The notes under the pieces: model-generated
The model's database searches: none
Told to the model about the DNA's origin: nothing
What the model saw: only the letters and a program-made list of their open reading frames with translations
Position numbers and translations under genes: made by a program
From: Kibdelosporangium philippinense
Lineage (GTDB): Bacteria; Actinomycetota; Actinomycetes; Mycobacteriales; Pseudonocardiaceae
Direction: 5' to 3'
Assembly: GCF_021390435.2 (NCBI RefSeq)
Contig: NZ_JAJVCN010000001.1
Coordinates: forward strand, 1,178,001 to 1,242,000
DNA: 64,000 bases
Part shown: positions 1 through 8,389 of the stretch, piece after piece
Layout: every line of letters begins with the position of its first letter
Position numbering within the stretch: position 1 is the first letter of the stretch

Positions 1-1374
1 GAGGAATACCGCAGCGCAGGCGGCCGACAGCGAGGCGGACAGATCGGGCTCGATGCGCCGCGCGTCCGCCAGGAGGGTCTGCGCGGCCTGCAGGTCGCCG
101 TTGATCTCGGCGCCGATGTAGGCGGCCTCGGCCAGCCGGCTGCTGCGGTCGCGGCCTTCCGGGCTGAGTTCCGCGGATCGCGTCAGCGTGGACACCGCGC
201 CGACCGCGTCCCCGCGCCGGAGCATGTCCCGCGCGGCATTGTGCAGGAGCGCGGCGACCGACTCGTCCGGCCCGATGGCAGCCTCGGCAAGGTGCCAGGC
301 CCGTCGTTCGACGTCGTCGCGCAGGGCGTCGGCCAACCGTTCGTGCGCCTGCCTGCGCTCGGCGTGGGTGGACGCTTCGATGAGCGCGGACCGGATGAGC
401 GGGTGCCGGAACGCCAGCCGCGCGGTCGGATCGTCGACGGCGATGAGCTGGGCGCGTTCCGCGTCGTCGAGATCACCCGCGGCCATCGCACCGGGATAGG
501 CCCGCTCCAGCACCCGCAGGTCGCCCGTGCCATCGAGAACGGCCACCAGCAGGAGCCTGCGCGTCACGGCGGACAGCACGCCGATGCGCGACGCGAACAG
601 GGCTTGCAGCCTCGTGGTCAGCGGCACGACACCCGCCGTGCCAGGTCTGGTGACGGAGGGCCCCGTCGAGGCGGCGCTTGGCAGTTCGAGGATGGCGAGC
701 GGGTTGCCCTGAGCCTCAGCGAGCAGCCGCTGGCGCAGCCGTGGCCGCAGGGCGGGGAAGCGGCTGTCCATCAGGTCGGACGACGCCGCCTCGTCCAGCG
801 GTTCGAGCACGAGCGACGGCAACTCGAAGGGCTCGAACAGCCTGCCGATCTCGGTGCGCAACGCCGTCAGGAAACCGATCCTGGTGCCCTTGAGCCGCCG
901 TGCGACGAAAGTGAGGACGGCGGTGCTCACCCGGTCGACCCACTGGAGGTCGTCGAGGACGACCAGCACCGGGCGCTCGGCCGCCACCGCGCGCAGCAGG
1001 CTGAGCGTGGCGTTGCACACCACCAGCCGTTGGGGAGCCGTGCCCGCGCCGAATCCGAGTGCGACGCGCAGCGGGTCGGCCAGCTGGGGTGGGAGCCGGT
1101 CAAGGTGGTCCAGCACGGGCAGCAGGGCCTGGTTGAGGCACGAGAAGCTGACATCGGCCTCGTACTCGACTCCCGAGGCGTGCAGGACGAGGAACCCGTC
1201 GGTCTCGGCGCGGCCCGCCGCGTCGGACAGCAGCGCGCTCTTGCCGATGCCCGGCTCGCCCGAAACCATCAGGCTCGCGCCGCCGTCACGCACCTGGTCG
1301 AGGAAAACCCGCAAGCGCTGCCGTTCGTGCTCCCGCCCCAGCAGGTCCGAGCCGTCCTGCTCCGCCACCCCCAC
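1..1374 (-). CDS. LuxR/LAL-family ATPase transcriptional regulator, N-terminal part (C-terminus off window)
   Basis: The minus strand is open from a GTG at 1374 (a second GTG lies two codons downstream) to the window edge, at least 458 codons. The start of the protein has a Walker A site, SGEPGIGKSALL, and about 100 residues later a Walker B-like LVVLDDLQWVDR. A TPR-like helical region (LRRGDAVGAVSTLTRSAEL) follows. This is the layout of large ATP-binding LuxR (LAL) activators, whose LuxR helix-turn-helix lies at the C-terminus; that part is outside the window, so the assignment rests on the ATPase half. It lies downstream of the AraC gene on the same strand and may regulate the pathway to the left or the sugar genes. 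Confidence 0.82.
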   Translation of the reverse strand, partial: MGVAEQDGSDLLGREHERQRLRVFLDQVRDGGASLMVSGEPGIGKSALLSDAAGRAETDGFLVLHASGVEYEADVSFSCLNQALLPVLDHLDRLPPQLADPLRVALGFGAGTAPQRLVVCNATLSLLRAVAAERPVLVVLDDLQWVDRVSTAVLTFVARRLKGTRIGFLTALRTEIGRLFEPFELPSLVLEPLDEAASSDLMDSRFPALRPRLRQRLLAEAQGNPLAILELPSAASTGPSVTRPGTAGVVPLTTRLQALFASRIGVLSAVTRRLLLVAVLDGTGDLRVLERAYPGAMAAGDLDDAERAQLIAVDDPTARLAFRHPLIRSALIEASTHAERRQAHERLADALRDDVERRAWHLAEAAIGPDESVAALLHNAARDMLRRGDAVGAVSTLTRSAELSPEGRDRSSRLAEAAYIGAEINGDLQAAQTLLADARRIEPDLSASLSAACAAVFL

Positions 1375-1448
1375 CGTCCGCCTCTCCGCGAGTCATGTCG
1401 CCGAACGCTAGAAAGACCGGTTTTCCATTGTCAACGTCGGCGGAGACA

Positions 1449-1468
1449 CCTGACATCAACATGTCAGG
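1449..1468. promoter_or_regulatory. Perfect dyad upstream of the LAL regulator
   Basis: CCTGACAT and ATGTCAGG form perfect 8-bp arms around a 4-base spacer. The dyad lies 75 bp upstream of the LAL start and just past the AraC stop. It could be an operator for the LAL gene or a weak terminator for the AraC gene. There is no T-run, which favours an operator. Confidence 0.4.
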
Positions 1469-1501
1469 ACCGGGCCTCGGGGCTCTGACCACTCTCGGCT
1501 T

Positions 1502-2398
1502 CTACAACTGTGCGCCGCCAACACTCAGCAGGCGTTTCTTCGTGTTCTGCCGATAGACGCTTGGTGACATCCCGAGTTCCCGCCGGAAGACGGTCGCGAA
1601 CCGAGACGCGGAGGTGAAGCCGCAGAGCTTCGCGATGTCGGCCATTGAGAGATCACCACGTTCCAGGTAGCGGCGGGCGTGGTCCAGCCTGACGTTGTTG
1701 AGATAGCGATGCGGGGTCTCGCCGGTCGCATCTTTGAACAGCCGGAGGAAGTGGAAGTGGGTCAAGGTGGCGACAGCAGCGATGTCATTGACCGTGAGGG
1801 GCAAGTGATAGTTGCCCTTGATGAACGAGATGGCCTTGCGTATCCGCATGTCCTCGCCTTTGACACGGCGGGGCTCGGGCCAAGTGCTGTGCCTCGTCAA
1901 AAGATGGGTGGCCAGGTAGCTTGCGGCGGTGTCCGCGTAGAGTTGGTCCATTCCGTCCTCTACGGAACGGCCAAGTGCGTCGATCACCGCAGCCAGTACG
2001 GGATCGTCGATCGCCAGCGCGTCCTGCCACACCACTTGTGCCGCGGCTGACCCTAGTAGATCGGCTGCTGTGTGTTCGAGCAAGCTGTTGGGCAGCAACA
2101 CATGCGTTGTCAGGAACGGGGTCGCGCCGCGCCACCTCAGCCGCGTTGGCTTACCAGGAGGGGTCACCCTTATCCGGCCTGGGTAGTAGTCAGCGCGGTC
2201 CCAGCCGCTGCCGTGCCACGACTCGATGGTCGTCTGTCCTTTTGTGACCAGGACCAAGGCGAGCTCGTCGATGGCGGGCAGATCCACGTGTTCGACTACC
2301 GAATCGTTCTCTACCAGTTGGACAACAGGGGTCTGCCAGCCTTTGTCCCATTGGCTGGACAGTCGCAATCGAGCGACGGCACTCTGCTCGTCGGACAC
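1502..2398 (-). CDS. AraC-family transcriptional regulator
   Basis: 298 residues. The last 100 residues carry the double helix-turn-helix of AraC proteins: ISFIKGNYHLPLTVNDIAA, then FHFLRLFKDATGETPHRYL, and the second HTH with the family signature DIAKLCGFTSASRFATVFRR followed by GMSPSVYR. The N-terminal 180 residues look like a cupin-type sensing domain (LPNSLLEHTAADLLG region). The GTG start at 2398 is supported by GAGGGAG six bases upstream. No effector can be named. The promoter side now faces an IS1182-like element inserted about 235 bp upstream, which may have separated the gene from an original neighbour. Confidence 0.9.
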   Translation of the reverse strand: MSDEQSAVARLRLSSQWDKGWQTPVVQLVENDSVVEHVDLPAIDELALVLVTKGQTTIESWHGSGWDRADYYPGRIRVTPPGKPTRLRWRGATPFLTTHVLLPNSLLEHTAADLLGSAAAQVVWQDALAIDDPVLAAVIDALGRSVEDGMDQLYADTAASYLATHLLTRHSTWPEPRRVKGEDMRIRKAISFIKGNYHLPLTVNDIAAVATLTHFHFLRLFKDATGETPHRYLNNVRLDHARRYLERGDLSMADIAKLCGFTSASRFATVFRRELGMSPSVYRQNTKKRLLSVGGAQL

Positions 2399-2637
2399 GA
2401 CAGCTCCCTCAGTTTGATGGCCAGTAGTCCGTATGGACCCGAACCTGCTATGCCATGCGGCCGTTATCCAGATCGCGCTTTACGTACTACTGGCAGGGGC
2501 AGGCTAGTGGTGTGTCTCGGCACGTTGCTGGGTTTATTCGGCGGATCCAGGTTTTCGCTGGGCGTGCCGGACAAAGGTGCCTGTACCGGGTGTACCGGCG
2601 CCTTTGGTCGGTGCTGCCCAGAGGAAAATCTGGCTAG

Positions 2638-4429
2638 GAGGCCGCTGAATAATCGGCGTGTCGCCCCAGGATGTGGGTTTGAGCTGGGAGAATCGTTTCA
2701 TGCAGGGTGTGGAGCGTGGTGATCGGGAGCTGCTGGACGCGGAGGCGCTGGTCGGTCATCTGGTCCCGGCGGGGAGCATGTTCGCGTTCCTGGCCGGGCA
2801 TCGCCGGAATCTGTTCCCCGATGGAGAGTTCGAGGATCTGTTCCCCTCGGGCAAGGGACGGCCCTCGATCCCGGCGTCGGTGATGGCCTCCATCCTGGTG
2901 TTGCAGACCCTGCATGATCTCTCGGATCGGGAGACCGCTGAGGCGGCCCGGTGTGACCTGCGGTGGAAGGTCGCGACCGGGATGGCATTGGACGACAAGG
3001 GATTCGACCCCTCGACGCTGGTGTACTGGCGCAAACGACTGGCCACCTCGGGGCGGCCGCATCGGATCAACGACGCGGTGCGCACGGTCGTCGAGGAGAC
3101 CGGGATCCTGCGTGGCCGCCGCAAGCGGGCGGTGGATTCCACGATCCTGGCCGACGCGGTCGCCACCCAGGACACCATCACCCAGCTGATCTCGGCGATC
3201 CGGCGGGTGGATCGGCAGGTGCCCGGCGCGGCGGGGCAGATCGCGAAGGTGTGTACCGGCCATGACTACAGTCGGCCGGACAAGCCGAGGATCGACTGGG
3301 ACGACCCGGCCGCCAGGGACGCGCTGGTCTCCGCGCTGGTCAACGATGCGAACGCGCTGGTGGCGGCGCTGGCCGATACCGAACTGGAAGGCGACGCGGA
3401 GTTCGCGTTGGCGTTGCTGGCGTTGGTCGCCGGTCAGGATGTCGAGCCCGCCGAGGGCAGTGACGGCACTGATGGGCGGTGGCGGATCGCCCGCAAGGTC
3501 GCCCCGGACCGGGTGGTGTCCACAGTGGATCCGGATGCGCGGCATACCCGCAAGTCCCCGGAGAACCGGCGGGACGGGTATCGGGCGCACGTGGCGGCCG
3601 AGCCCGAGACCGGGATCGTCACCGACGAGAAGGTGACCACGGCCGCCGGCACGGAGAACTCCGACCCCGCTGTGGCCGAGGAGTTCCTCGACGCCGAGGA
3701 CGGCAAGCGCGCGTGGTACGGCGATTCCGCCTATGGCACAGGGGATCTACGCGGTGGGATCGACGATGCCGGGCATGAGGCGGTGATCAAGCCCAAGCCG
3801 CTGCGGGCTCCGGTCGAGGGCGGATTCACCGTGGACGACTTCACCGTGGACGAGCAAGCGGGCACGGTCACCTGCCCCAACGACATCACCCGCCCGATCA
3901 GCCGGACCCGGGTCGCCACCTTTGGCGCTCTCTGTCGTGCCTGCTCACTGCGTGCACAGTGCACCACGTCCAAGACCGGCCGTAAAATCGTTCTGCACCC
4001 ACGAGATGACCTGCTGCGCCAAGCCCGACGCGACTGGGCGGACAAGCCCGAACTGCGCGAGAGCTACAGGACGTTCCGCCCCAACGTGGAACGGGTCATC
4101 TCCCAGATCGCCAGCCGCGGTGGCCGACGTCTCAAACTCCGATATCTAGGCACCGGCAAGAACAACGCCTGGCTCAAACGCCGCACCGCAGCCTTGAACC
4201 TCCGCAACCTCATCGGTCGCGGCCTGACCCATGCGGCGGGCGCTTGGACCCTGGCTACCTGAGGGAAACCACGGCCCAACCCCCAGTCTTGGGGGTTGTG
4301 AACCTCGTCGAGCAACCGCCCTGGGCTCCCTGAACGCCCAGCATCGCCCATGAATCAGCAAGGCCCAGGTCCTCGCCTGCCATCACTCGGTGACAACCAA
4401 CCCGCAAACCACCCTAATTCAGCGGCCTC
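2638..4429. mobile_element. IS1182-like insertion sequence, complete
   Basis: The ends are perfect 13-bp inverted repeats, GAGGCCGCTGAAT at 2638-2650 and its complement at 4417-4429. CTAG flanks both ends (2634-2637 and 4430-4433). CTAG is palindromic, so it is either a 4-bp target duplication or four extra bases of a 17-bp inverted repeat. One intact transposase gene fills most of the element. About 150 bp of noncoding DNA lies between its stop and the right end. The element separates the AraC gene from the repeat-rich region before the sugar genes. Confidence 0.88.
2700..4262 (+). CDS. IS1182-family transposase
   Basis: About 520 residues, intact. The N-terminal DUF772-like part has the IS1182 signature FLAGHRRNLFPDGEFEDLFP and the GRPSIPASVMASILVLQ stretch. 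The catalytic DDE core includes AVDSTILADAV (first Asp), a central WYGDSAYGTGDLR (second Asp) and C-terminal helices ending in AALNLRNLIGRGL. A Cys cluster (CRACSLRAQC) lies before the last catalytic region. I prefer the ATG at 2700, preceded by GGGAG, over the GTG at 2658, because family proteins usually begin close to the MQG..RELLD segment. It lies inside matched inverted repeats, so the element is probably still competent. Confidence 0.9.
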   Translation: MQGVERGDRELLDAEALVGHLVPAGSMFAFLAGHRRNLFPDGEFEDLFPSGKGRPSIPASVMASILVLQTLHDLSDRETAEAARCDLRWKVATGMALDDKGFDPSTLVYWRKRLATSGRPHRINDAVRTVVEETGILRGRRKRAVDSTILADAVATQDTITQLISAIRRVDRQVPGAAGQIAKVCTGHDYSRPDKPRIDWDDPAARDALVSALVNDANALVAALADTELEGDAEFALALLALVAGQDVEPAEGSDGTDGRWRIARKVAPDRVVSTVDPDARHTRKSPENRRDGYRAHVAAEPETGIVTDEKVTTAAGTENSDPAVAEEFLDAEDGKRAWYGDSAYGTGDLRGGIDDAGHEAVIKPKPLRAPVEGGFTVDDFTVDEQAGTVTCPNDITRPISRTRVATFGALCRACSLRAQCTTSKTGRKIVLHPRDDLLRQARRDWADKPELRESYRTFRPNVERVISQIASRGGRRLKLRYLGTGKNNAWLKRRTAALNLRNLIGRGLTHAAGAWTLAT

Positions 4430-4469
4430 CTAGTCACAAGCGACGCAGGGTCGACTATGGCCGGCACTT

Positions 4470-5170
4470 CGGGGCCACAATGGACGATTAGTTGTCACAT
4501 GAGTCCCACTTGCCACGCACATCACACCTATCACCCAGGTTGATGCCGTGAAGGTCACCTTCGCGGCGTTGGACGCGCGAAGGCCTCCCTTGACGCGTTC
4601 AACGCCAATGCCACCAGACTAAGGGCCGCGCGTGTCCAGGGTGCGCGTGTTGACCGTGAGTCACAAGGGGTCTGCGAGGCAGGTGGGATTCCACTATGGA
4701 CACCAAATCGCCCCATCAGTCACACCTGCCTCGTCCTCCACACCTGTGACGGGATCCCATGCCGTGAAGGTCTTCTTACCTTGACGGCGTTGAACGCCCC
4801 GAATCTTCCCCTCGCACCGGCTCCACGACCCGGGCCGAGCTCGGGCACGCCCCTCACCAGGGGCGGCGCTAGTAACCGTGCCGTTTCACCACGCAAACTC
4901 CCAGATCATCGACCCGAACGCAGGTCCAGCCACGCCCGATCAGCAAACCTGAAAACTCCCGGCATTGGCGTTCAACGCCCCTAACTCGGCCTCACGAACC
5001 GTCGCGAGCCCGAGCGAAGGCCACTGTGGACAGTGAGCCGACCATCGACACCGCGACCACACCCCTGCCAGCCGCGTTCCGCACCCGCTCTCCCGCCAAC
5101 GTCGTTCCGCACGCCTGCAGGCGACCTCCGAGGTGGGAAAACTCTCTCAGGTCAATGGCATTGCGGTTAT
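4470..5170. repeat. Long noncoding repeat complex, copy A (left of sugar genes)
   Basis: The gene-free stretch 4434-5423 is a mosaic of blocks that recur, diverged, at 9640-10345 and 47740-48440. Recognisable blocks in order are CCACAATGGACGATTAG, ATGCCGTGAAGGTCACCTT (with a GTGAAGG/CCTTCAC-type dyad), GTCCACTATGGACACC, a segment ending CTCCCGGCATTGGCGTTCAA, and CACGCCTGCAGGCGACCTCC followed by AAAACTCTCTCAGGTCAATG. No convincing coding frame runs through it. It is a direct repeat of copy B, so A and B bracket the four sugar genes in the same orientation. Confidence 0.75.
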
Positions 5171-5423
5171 CGCGGCTTCGCCCCGTCGCCCGGCAGTTCC
5201 CCCTCGATCACAAGGCGAACACCCAGCCCGGACCGGCAACCGCAAGCTCAACCGTACGTTCTTGCTTGCCGCTTTCGTGGCGCGGTCCGTGGCTGCCAGC
5301 CGGGTTCCAGCGACGCACGACAGGTCCTCCAGTCCACGCCGCCACGATCGGGTGCCCCGGTCCGGGATGCCGAGGACAGCAAGTCGCCTGACCACCCGAT
5401 CCGACTCCTTTGAGGACAGCGCC

Positions 5424-6035
5424 ATGCAATCACGACAGCTGGCCGTTGCCGGAGCGTACGAGTTCCGGCCTCAGATCTTCACCGACGAGCGTGGGCTCTT
5501 CGTTTCGCCGTATCAGGAGACCGCTGTGTCCGAAGCACTGGGGCACCCGTTGTTCCCGGTGGCGCAGACCAACCACAGCATGTCGCGCCGCGGCTCGATC
5601 CGCGGCGCGCATTACACCCTCACCCCGCCTGGCATCGCCAAGTACGTGTACTGCCCGCGCGGGCGGGCGCTGGACATCGTCGTCGACATCCGGGCCGGAT
5701 CGCCGACCTACGGCCGGTTCGACGCGGTGGAGCTGGATCCGCACGAGTTCCGGGCGGTCTACTTCCCGGTGGGAGTCGCGCACGCCTTCGTCGCGCTCGA
5801 GGACGACACCGTGATGAGCTACATGCTCTCGGGGACGTACGTCAAGGAGAACGAACTCGCTCTCTCCGTCTTCGATCCCGTGCTGGGGCTGCCGATCCCG
5901 GACGTCGGCAACGTGGTGATGAGTGAGCGGGACCGCAACGCGCCGACCCTCGCCGAGATCGTGGCCAGCGGCACGCTGCCCGACTACGCCCAGTGCCAGC
6001 AACTGGACGCGCAATTCCAGCCGGACGAGCGATGA
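5424..6035 (+). CDS. dTDP-4-keto-6-deoxyhexose 3,5-epimerase (RmlC/EvaD type)
   Basis: 203 residues. A cupin-fold sugar epimerase that inverts C5 (and possibly C3) of a dTDP-4-keto-6-deoxysugar on the way to an L-sugar. Family landmarks are RGLFVSPYQE near the N-terminus, the catalytic-His segment IRGAHYTLTP, the VDIRAGSPTYG strand and the YFPVGVAHAFVAL strand. The ATG at 5424 is preceded by GAGGA, and upstream in-frame codons run into the noncoding repeat, so the shorter start is chosen. The stop overlaps the next start (ATGA). First gene of a three-gene plus-strand operon. Confidence 0.88.
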   Translation: MQSRQLAVAGAYEFRPQIFTDERGLFVSPYQETAVSEALGHPLFPVAQTNHSMSRRGSIRGAHYTLTPPGIAKYVYCPRGRALDIVVDIRAGSPTYGRFDAVELDPHEFRAVYFPVGVAHAFVALEDDTVMSYMLSGTYVKENELALSVFDPVLGLPIPDVGNVVMSERDRNAPTLAEIVASGTLPDYAQCQQLDAQFQPDER

Positions 6036-6943
6036 CCCCGCGTACGGTCGCCGTTCTTGGCGCCACCGGATGCGTGGGCGGCAGCGTCAGCGCGGCCTTG
6101 GCGGAGGCCGGGAACCGAGTCGTTGGGGTGGCACGGCGCCAACCGAGCGGACCGCACCACGGATTGGACGCGTTCACGTCACTGGACATCACCACGGTTG
6201 ATCCCGGTGTGCTGGCAAAGGTGCTGTCCGCGTTCGACGTCAAGGCCGTCGTCAACGCCACCGGCGGCTGGCTCGACGACGAGGACGCCTACGAACGCCA
6301 CCACGTCCACCTGGTCGCCAATTTGCTGACGGCGCTGCGCCGGATGCCGAGCCCGCCTCGCCTGGTGCAGGTTGGGTCGATCCACGAGTACGGCCCGGTC
6401 GCCGCGGGCACAGCGATCAGCGAGACGACCCCACCGCGGCCAACCACCACGTACGCCCGCACCAAGCTGGCCGGATCAGAGGCGGTGCTGCGTGCGGCCG
6501 AGATACCGGGGATCGTCCTGCGGTGCGTGAACGTTTGCGGGCCGGGCACTCCGCCTGCGAGCTTCCTCGGTTCTGTCGTCGAACGTCTCGCCGACACCCG
6601 GCCGGTCCGCGTGACGGTCGCGCCGGGCCGCCGTGACTACCTGGATGTACGGGATCTGGCCGACGCGGTGGTCCGGGCATCCGCGGCAAGCGCCACCGGC
6701 GTGGTCAACATCGGCAGCGGTACGGCGCGTTCCATCCCGGAGCTGCTCGACCTGCTGCTCGAAGCGGCCGGTCTGCCATCCAGCGCGATCGAGACCACGC
6801 GAGGCGCGGTGCAGTCCAAGGGTGGTGACTGGACGCTGGCCGACATCCGCCGCGCCGCGACCGAACTGCAATGGCGGCCACGCATCACGCTGGCCGATTC
6901 GATGCGCGCGATGTGGGCGCGTGCACGGGAGGTCGCGGTATGA
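6032..6943 (+). CDS. NAD(P)-dependent sugar 4-ketoreductase (EvaE-like, extended SDR)
   Basis: 303 residues. The N-terminal nucleotide-binding motif is GATGCVGG (a GxxGxxG variant), followed by NATGGWLDD, QVGSIHEYG and the catalytic TYARTKLAGSEAV (YxxxK). C-terminal substrate loops include RDYLDVRDLADAVV and NIGSGTARSIPELL. These fit extended short-chain reductases that reduce the 4-keto group of dTDP-deoxysugars. Start and upstream stop share ATGA at 6032, and the downstream gene is coupled the same way. The stereochemistry at C4 cannot be read from the sequence. It might also act as an epimerase, but the context favours ketoreduction. Confidence 0.84.
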   Translation: MTPRTVAVLGATGCVGGSVSAALAEAGNRVVGVARRQPSGPHHGLDAFTSLDITTVDPGVLAKVLSAFDVKAVVNATGGWLDDEDAYERHHVHLVANLLTALRRMPSPPRLVQVGSIHEYGPVAAGTAISETTPPRPTTTYARTKLAGSEAVLRAAEIPGIVLRCVNVCGPGTPPASFLGSVVERLADTRPVRVTVAPGRRDYLDVRDLADAVVRASAASATGVVNIGSGTARSIPELLDLLLEAAGLPSSAIETTRGAVQSKGGDWTLADIRRAATELQWRPRITLADSMRAMWARAREVAV

Positions 6944-8346
6944 GCGGCTCGTTGTTTCCAGTCCGGCTCGCCGACACGGAGTTCACCGGCGCCGAGCACG
7001 ACGACGTGCACGCCTGGCTTGAGCGCTGCCGGGAGCGGGTTTTCGTCGACGTACGGCGGATCCCGCTCGACGAGCTCGTCGGATGGCACACCGACCCGGA
7101 CACCGGCAACCTGGTCCACGGGTCAGGGAAGTTCTTCACGATCGAGGGCATCGACGTGACGATCAACCCTGGCCCGGTGCCGCACTGGCGGCAGCCGATC
7201 ATCGACCAGCCAGAGGTCGGGATTCTCGGCATCCTGATGCGTGAGATCAACGGAACGCCGCACCTGCTGATGCAGGCCAAGGTGGAACCGGGCAACGTCA
7301 ACGGAATCCAGCTGTCGCCCACGGTGCAAGCCACCCGCAGCAACTACACCCGGGTGCACGGCGGGCGGCAGGTGCCGTACCTCGACTACTTCCTGCGTCC
7401 AGGGCGGCGACGGGTCGTCGCCGACGTCCGGCAGTCCGAGCAAGGCTCGGCATTCCGCAGCAAGCGCAACCGCAACATCGTGGTCAAGGTGACGGAAGAA
7501 GTCCCGGCCATGGAAGGGTTCCGGTGGATGACGCTTGGCCAGGTGCACCGGCTGCTCGCCGAGGACGACCTGATCAATATGGACGCCAGGACCGTACTCG
7601 CGTGCCTTCCGGTGGCCGATCTGGACATGTCCGCGATGCTCGGCAGCGCGCCTGACCGTTTCCAGACCGCACTGACCGCCTCCCTCGATCCGGCTCGCGG
7701 CGCGCGGCACACGATGCCGGAACTGCTCAGCTGGATCACCGAGGCACGTATCCGCACCGAGGTTGGTATCCGGCGGGTGCCCTTGCGGGACTTGCCAGGC
7801 TGGCGGCGTACGGCCGAGAAGATCAGCCACGAGACCGGCGCGTTCTTCGACGTGATCGGGGTCGACGTGACCGCGGGCGGCCGCGAGGTGGCGCACTGGA
7901 CTCAACCGATGGTCGAGCCGTACTCGACCGGCGTGGTGGCGTTCGCCGTCCGGGAATTCGACGGAGTACTGCACGTCCTGATGAACACGCGGGTTGAAGC
8001 GGGTTTGCTTGACGTGGCAGAGTTGGCGCCGACCGTGCAGTGCACACCAGGCAACTACGAGCATCTGCCAGCCTCGGCGCGCCCGCCGTTCCTCGACGAA
8101 GTGCTGCGGCTCGACCCGGCACAGATCCGGTACTCGGCTGTTCTGTCCGAAGAGGGCGGACGATTCTTCCACGCCCGCAACCGATACCTGATCGCCGAGA
8201 TGGATCTCGAAGTCAGCCCCGATCACCCCGATTACCGCTGGGTGGCCGTACACCAGCTGGCGGAACTGTTGCGGCACAGTCACTACGTCAACATCCAGGC
8301 GCGGAGCATGATCGCCTGCCTGCACAGCCTGATGAGCCCAAGATGA
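6940..8346 (+). CDS. dTDP-4-keto-6-deoxyglucose 2,3-dehydratase (EvaA-like)
   Basis: 468 residues made of two homologous halves, the hallmark of NDP-hexose 2,3-dehydratases. Half 1 has GSGKFFTIEGIDVT, HWRQPIIDQPEVGILGI and LMQAKVEPGNVNGIQLSPT. Half 2 repeats these as TGAFFDVIGVDVT, HWTQPMVEPYSTGVVAF and LMNTRVEAGLLDVAELAPT. The enzyme eliminates the 2-hydroxyl, leading to a 2-deoxy-3-keto sugar for transamination. The ATG at 6940 overlaps the upstream stop, and the gene ends just before a strong hairpin. With the convergent aminotransferase it defines a 2,3,6-trideoxy-3-amino-hexose route. Confidence 0.93.
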   Translation: MSGSLFPVRLADTEFTGAEHDDVHAWLERCRERVFVDVRRIPLDELVGWHTDPDTGNLVHGSGKFFTIEGIDVTINPGPVPHWRQPIIDQPEVGILGILMREINGTPHLLMQAKVEPGNVNGIQLSPTVQATRSNYTRVHGGRQVPYLDYFLRPGRRRVVADVRQSEQGSAFRSKRNRNIVVKVTEEVPAMEGFRWMTLGQVHRLLAEDDLINMDARTVLACLPVADLDMSAMLGSAPDRFQTALTASLDPARGARHTMPELLSWITEARIRTEVGIRRVPLRDLPGWRRTAEKISHETGAFFDVIGVDVTAGGREVAHWTQPMVEPYSTGVVAFAVREFDGVLHVLMNTRVEAGLLDVAELAPTVQCTPGNYEHLPASARPPFLDEVLRLDPAQIRYSAVLSEEGGRFFHARNRYLIAEMDLEVSPDHPDYRWVAVHQLAELLRHSHYVNIQARSMIACLHSLMSPR

Positions 8347-8351
8347 TCGAC

Positions 8352-8381
8352 GCGAGGAGGGTGTCCAGTGAACACCCTCCT
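8352..8381. terminator. Bidirectional hairpin between convergent sugar genes
   Basis: GGAGGGTGT and ACACCCTCC form a 9-bp stem with a short loop, between the dehydratase stop (plus) and the aminotransferase stop (minus). Position and symmetry suit a terminator for both. Confidence 0.7.
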
Positions 8382-8389
8382 TGCCGCAC

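Noticed and set aside
241..1488. Long plus-strand open frame opposite the LAL regulator
   Set aside because: It is the antisense shadow of the LAL ATPase gene; the minus strand shows Walker A and B motifs, and the plus frame is only Arg/Gln/Gly-rich with no motif.
2072..2722. Plus-strand open frame across the AraC 5' end and the IS left end
   Set aside because: It crosses the IS1182-like boundary and has no recognisable domain; the AraC frame explains the DNA.
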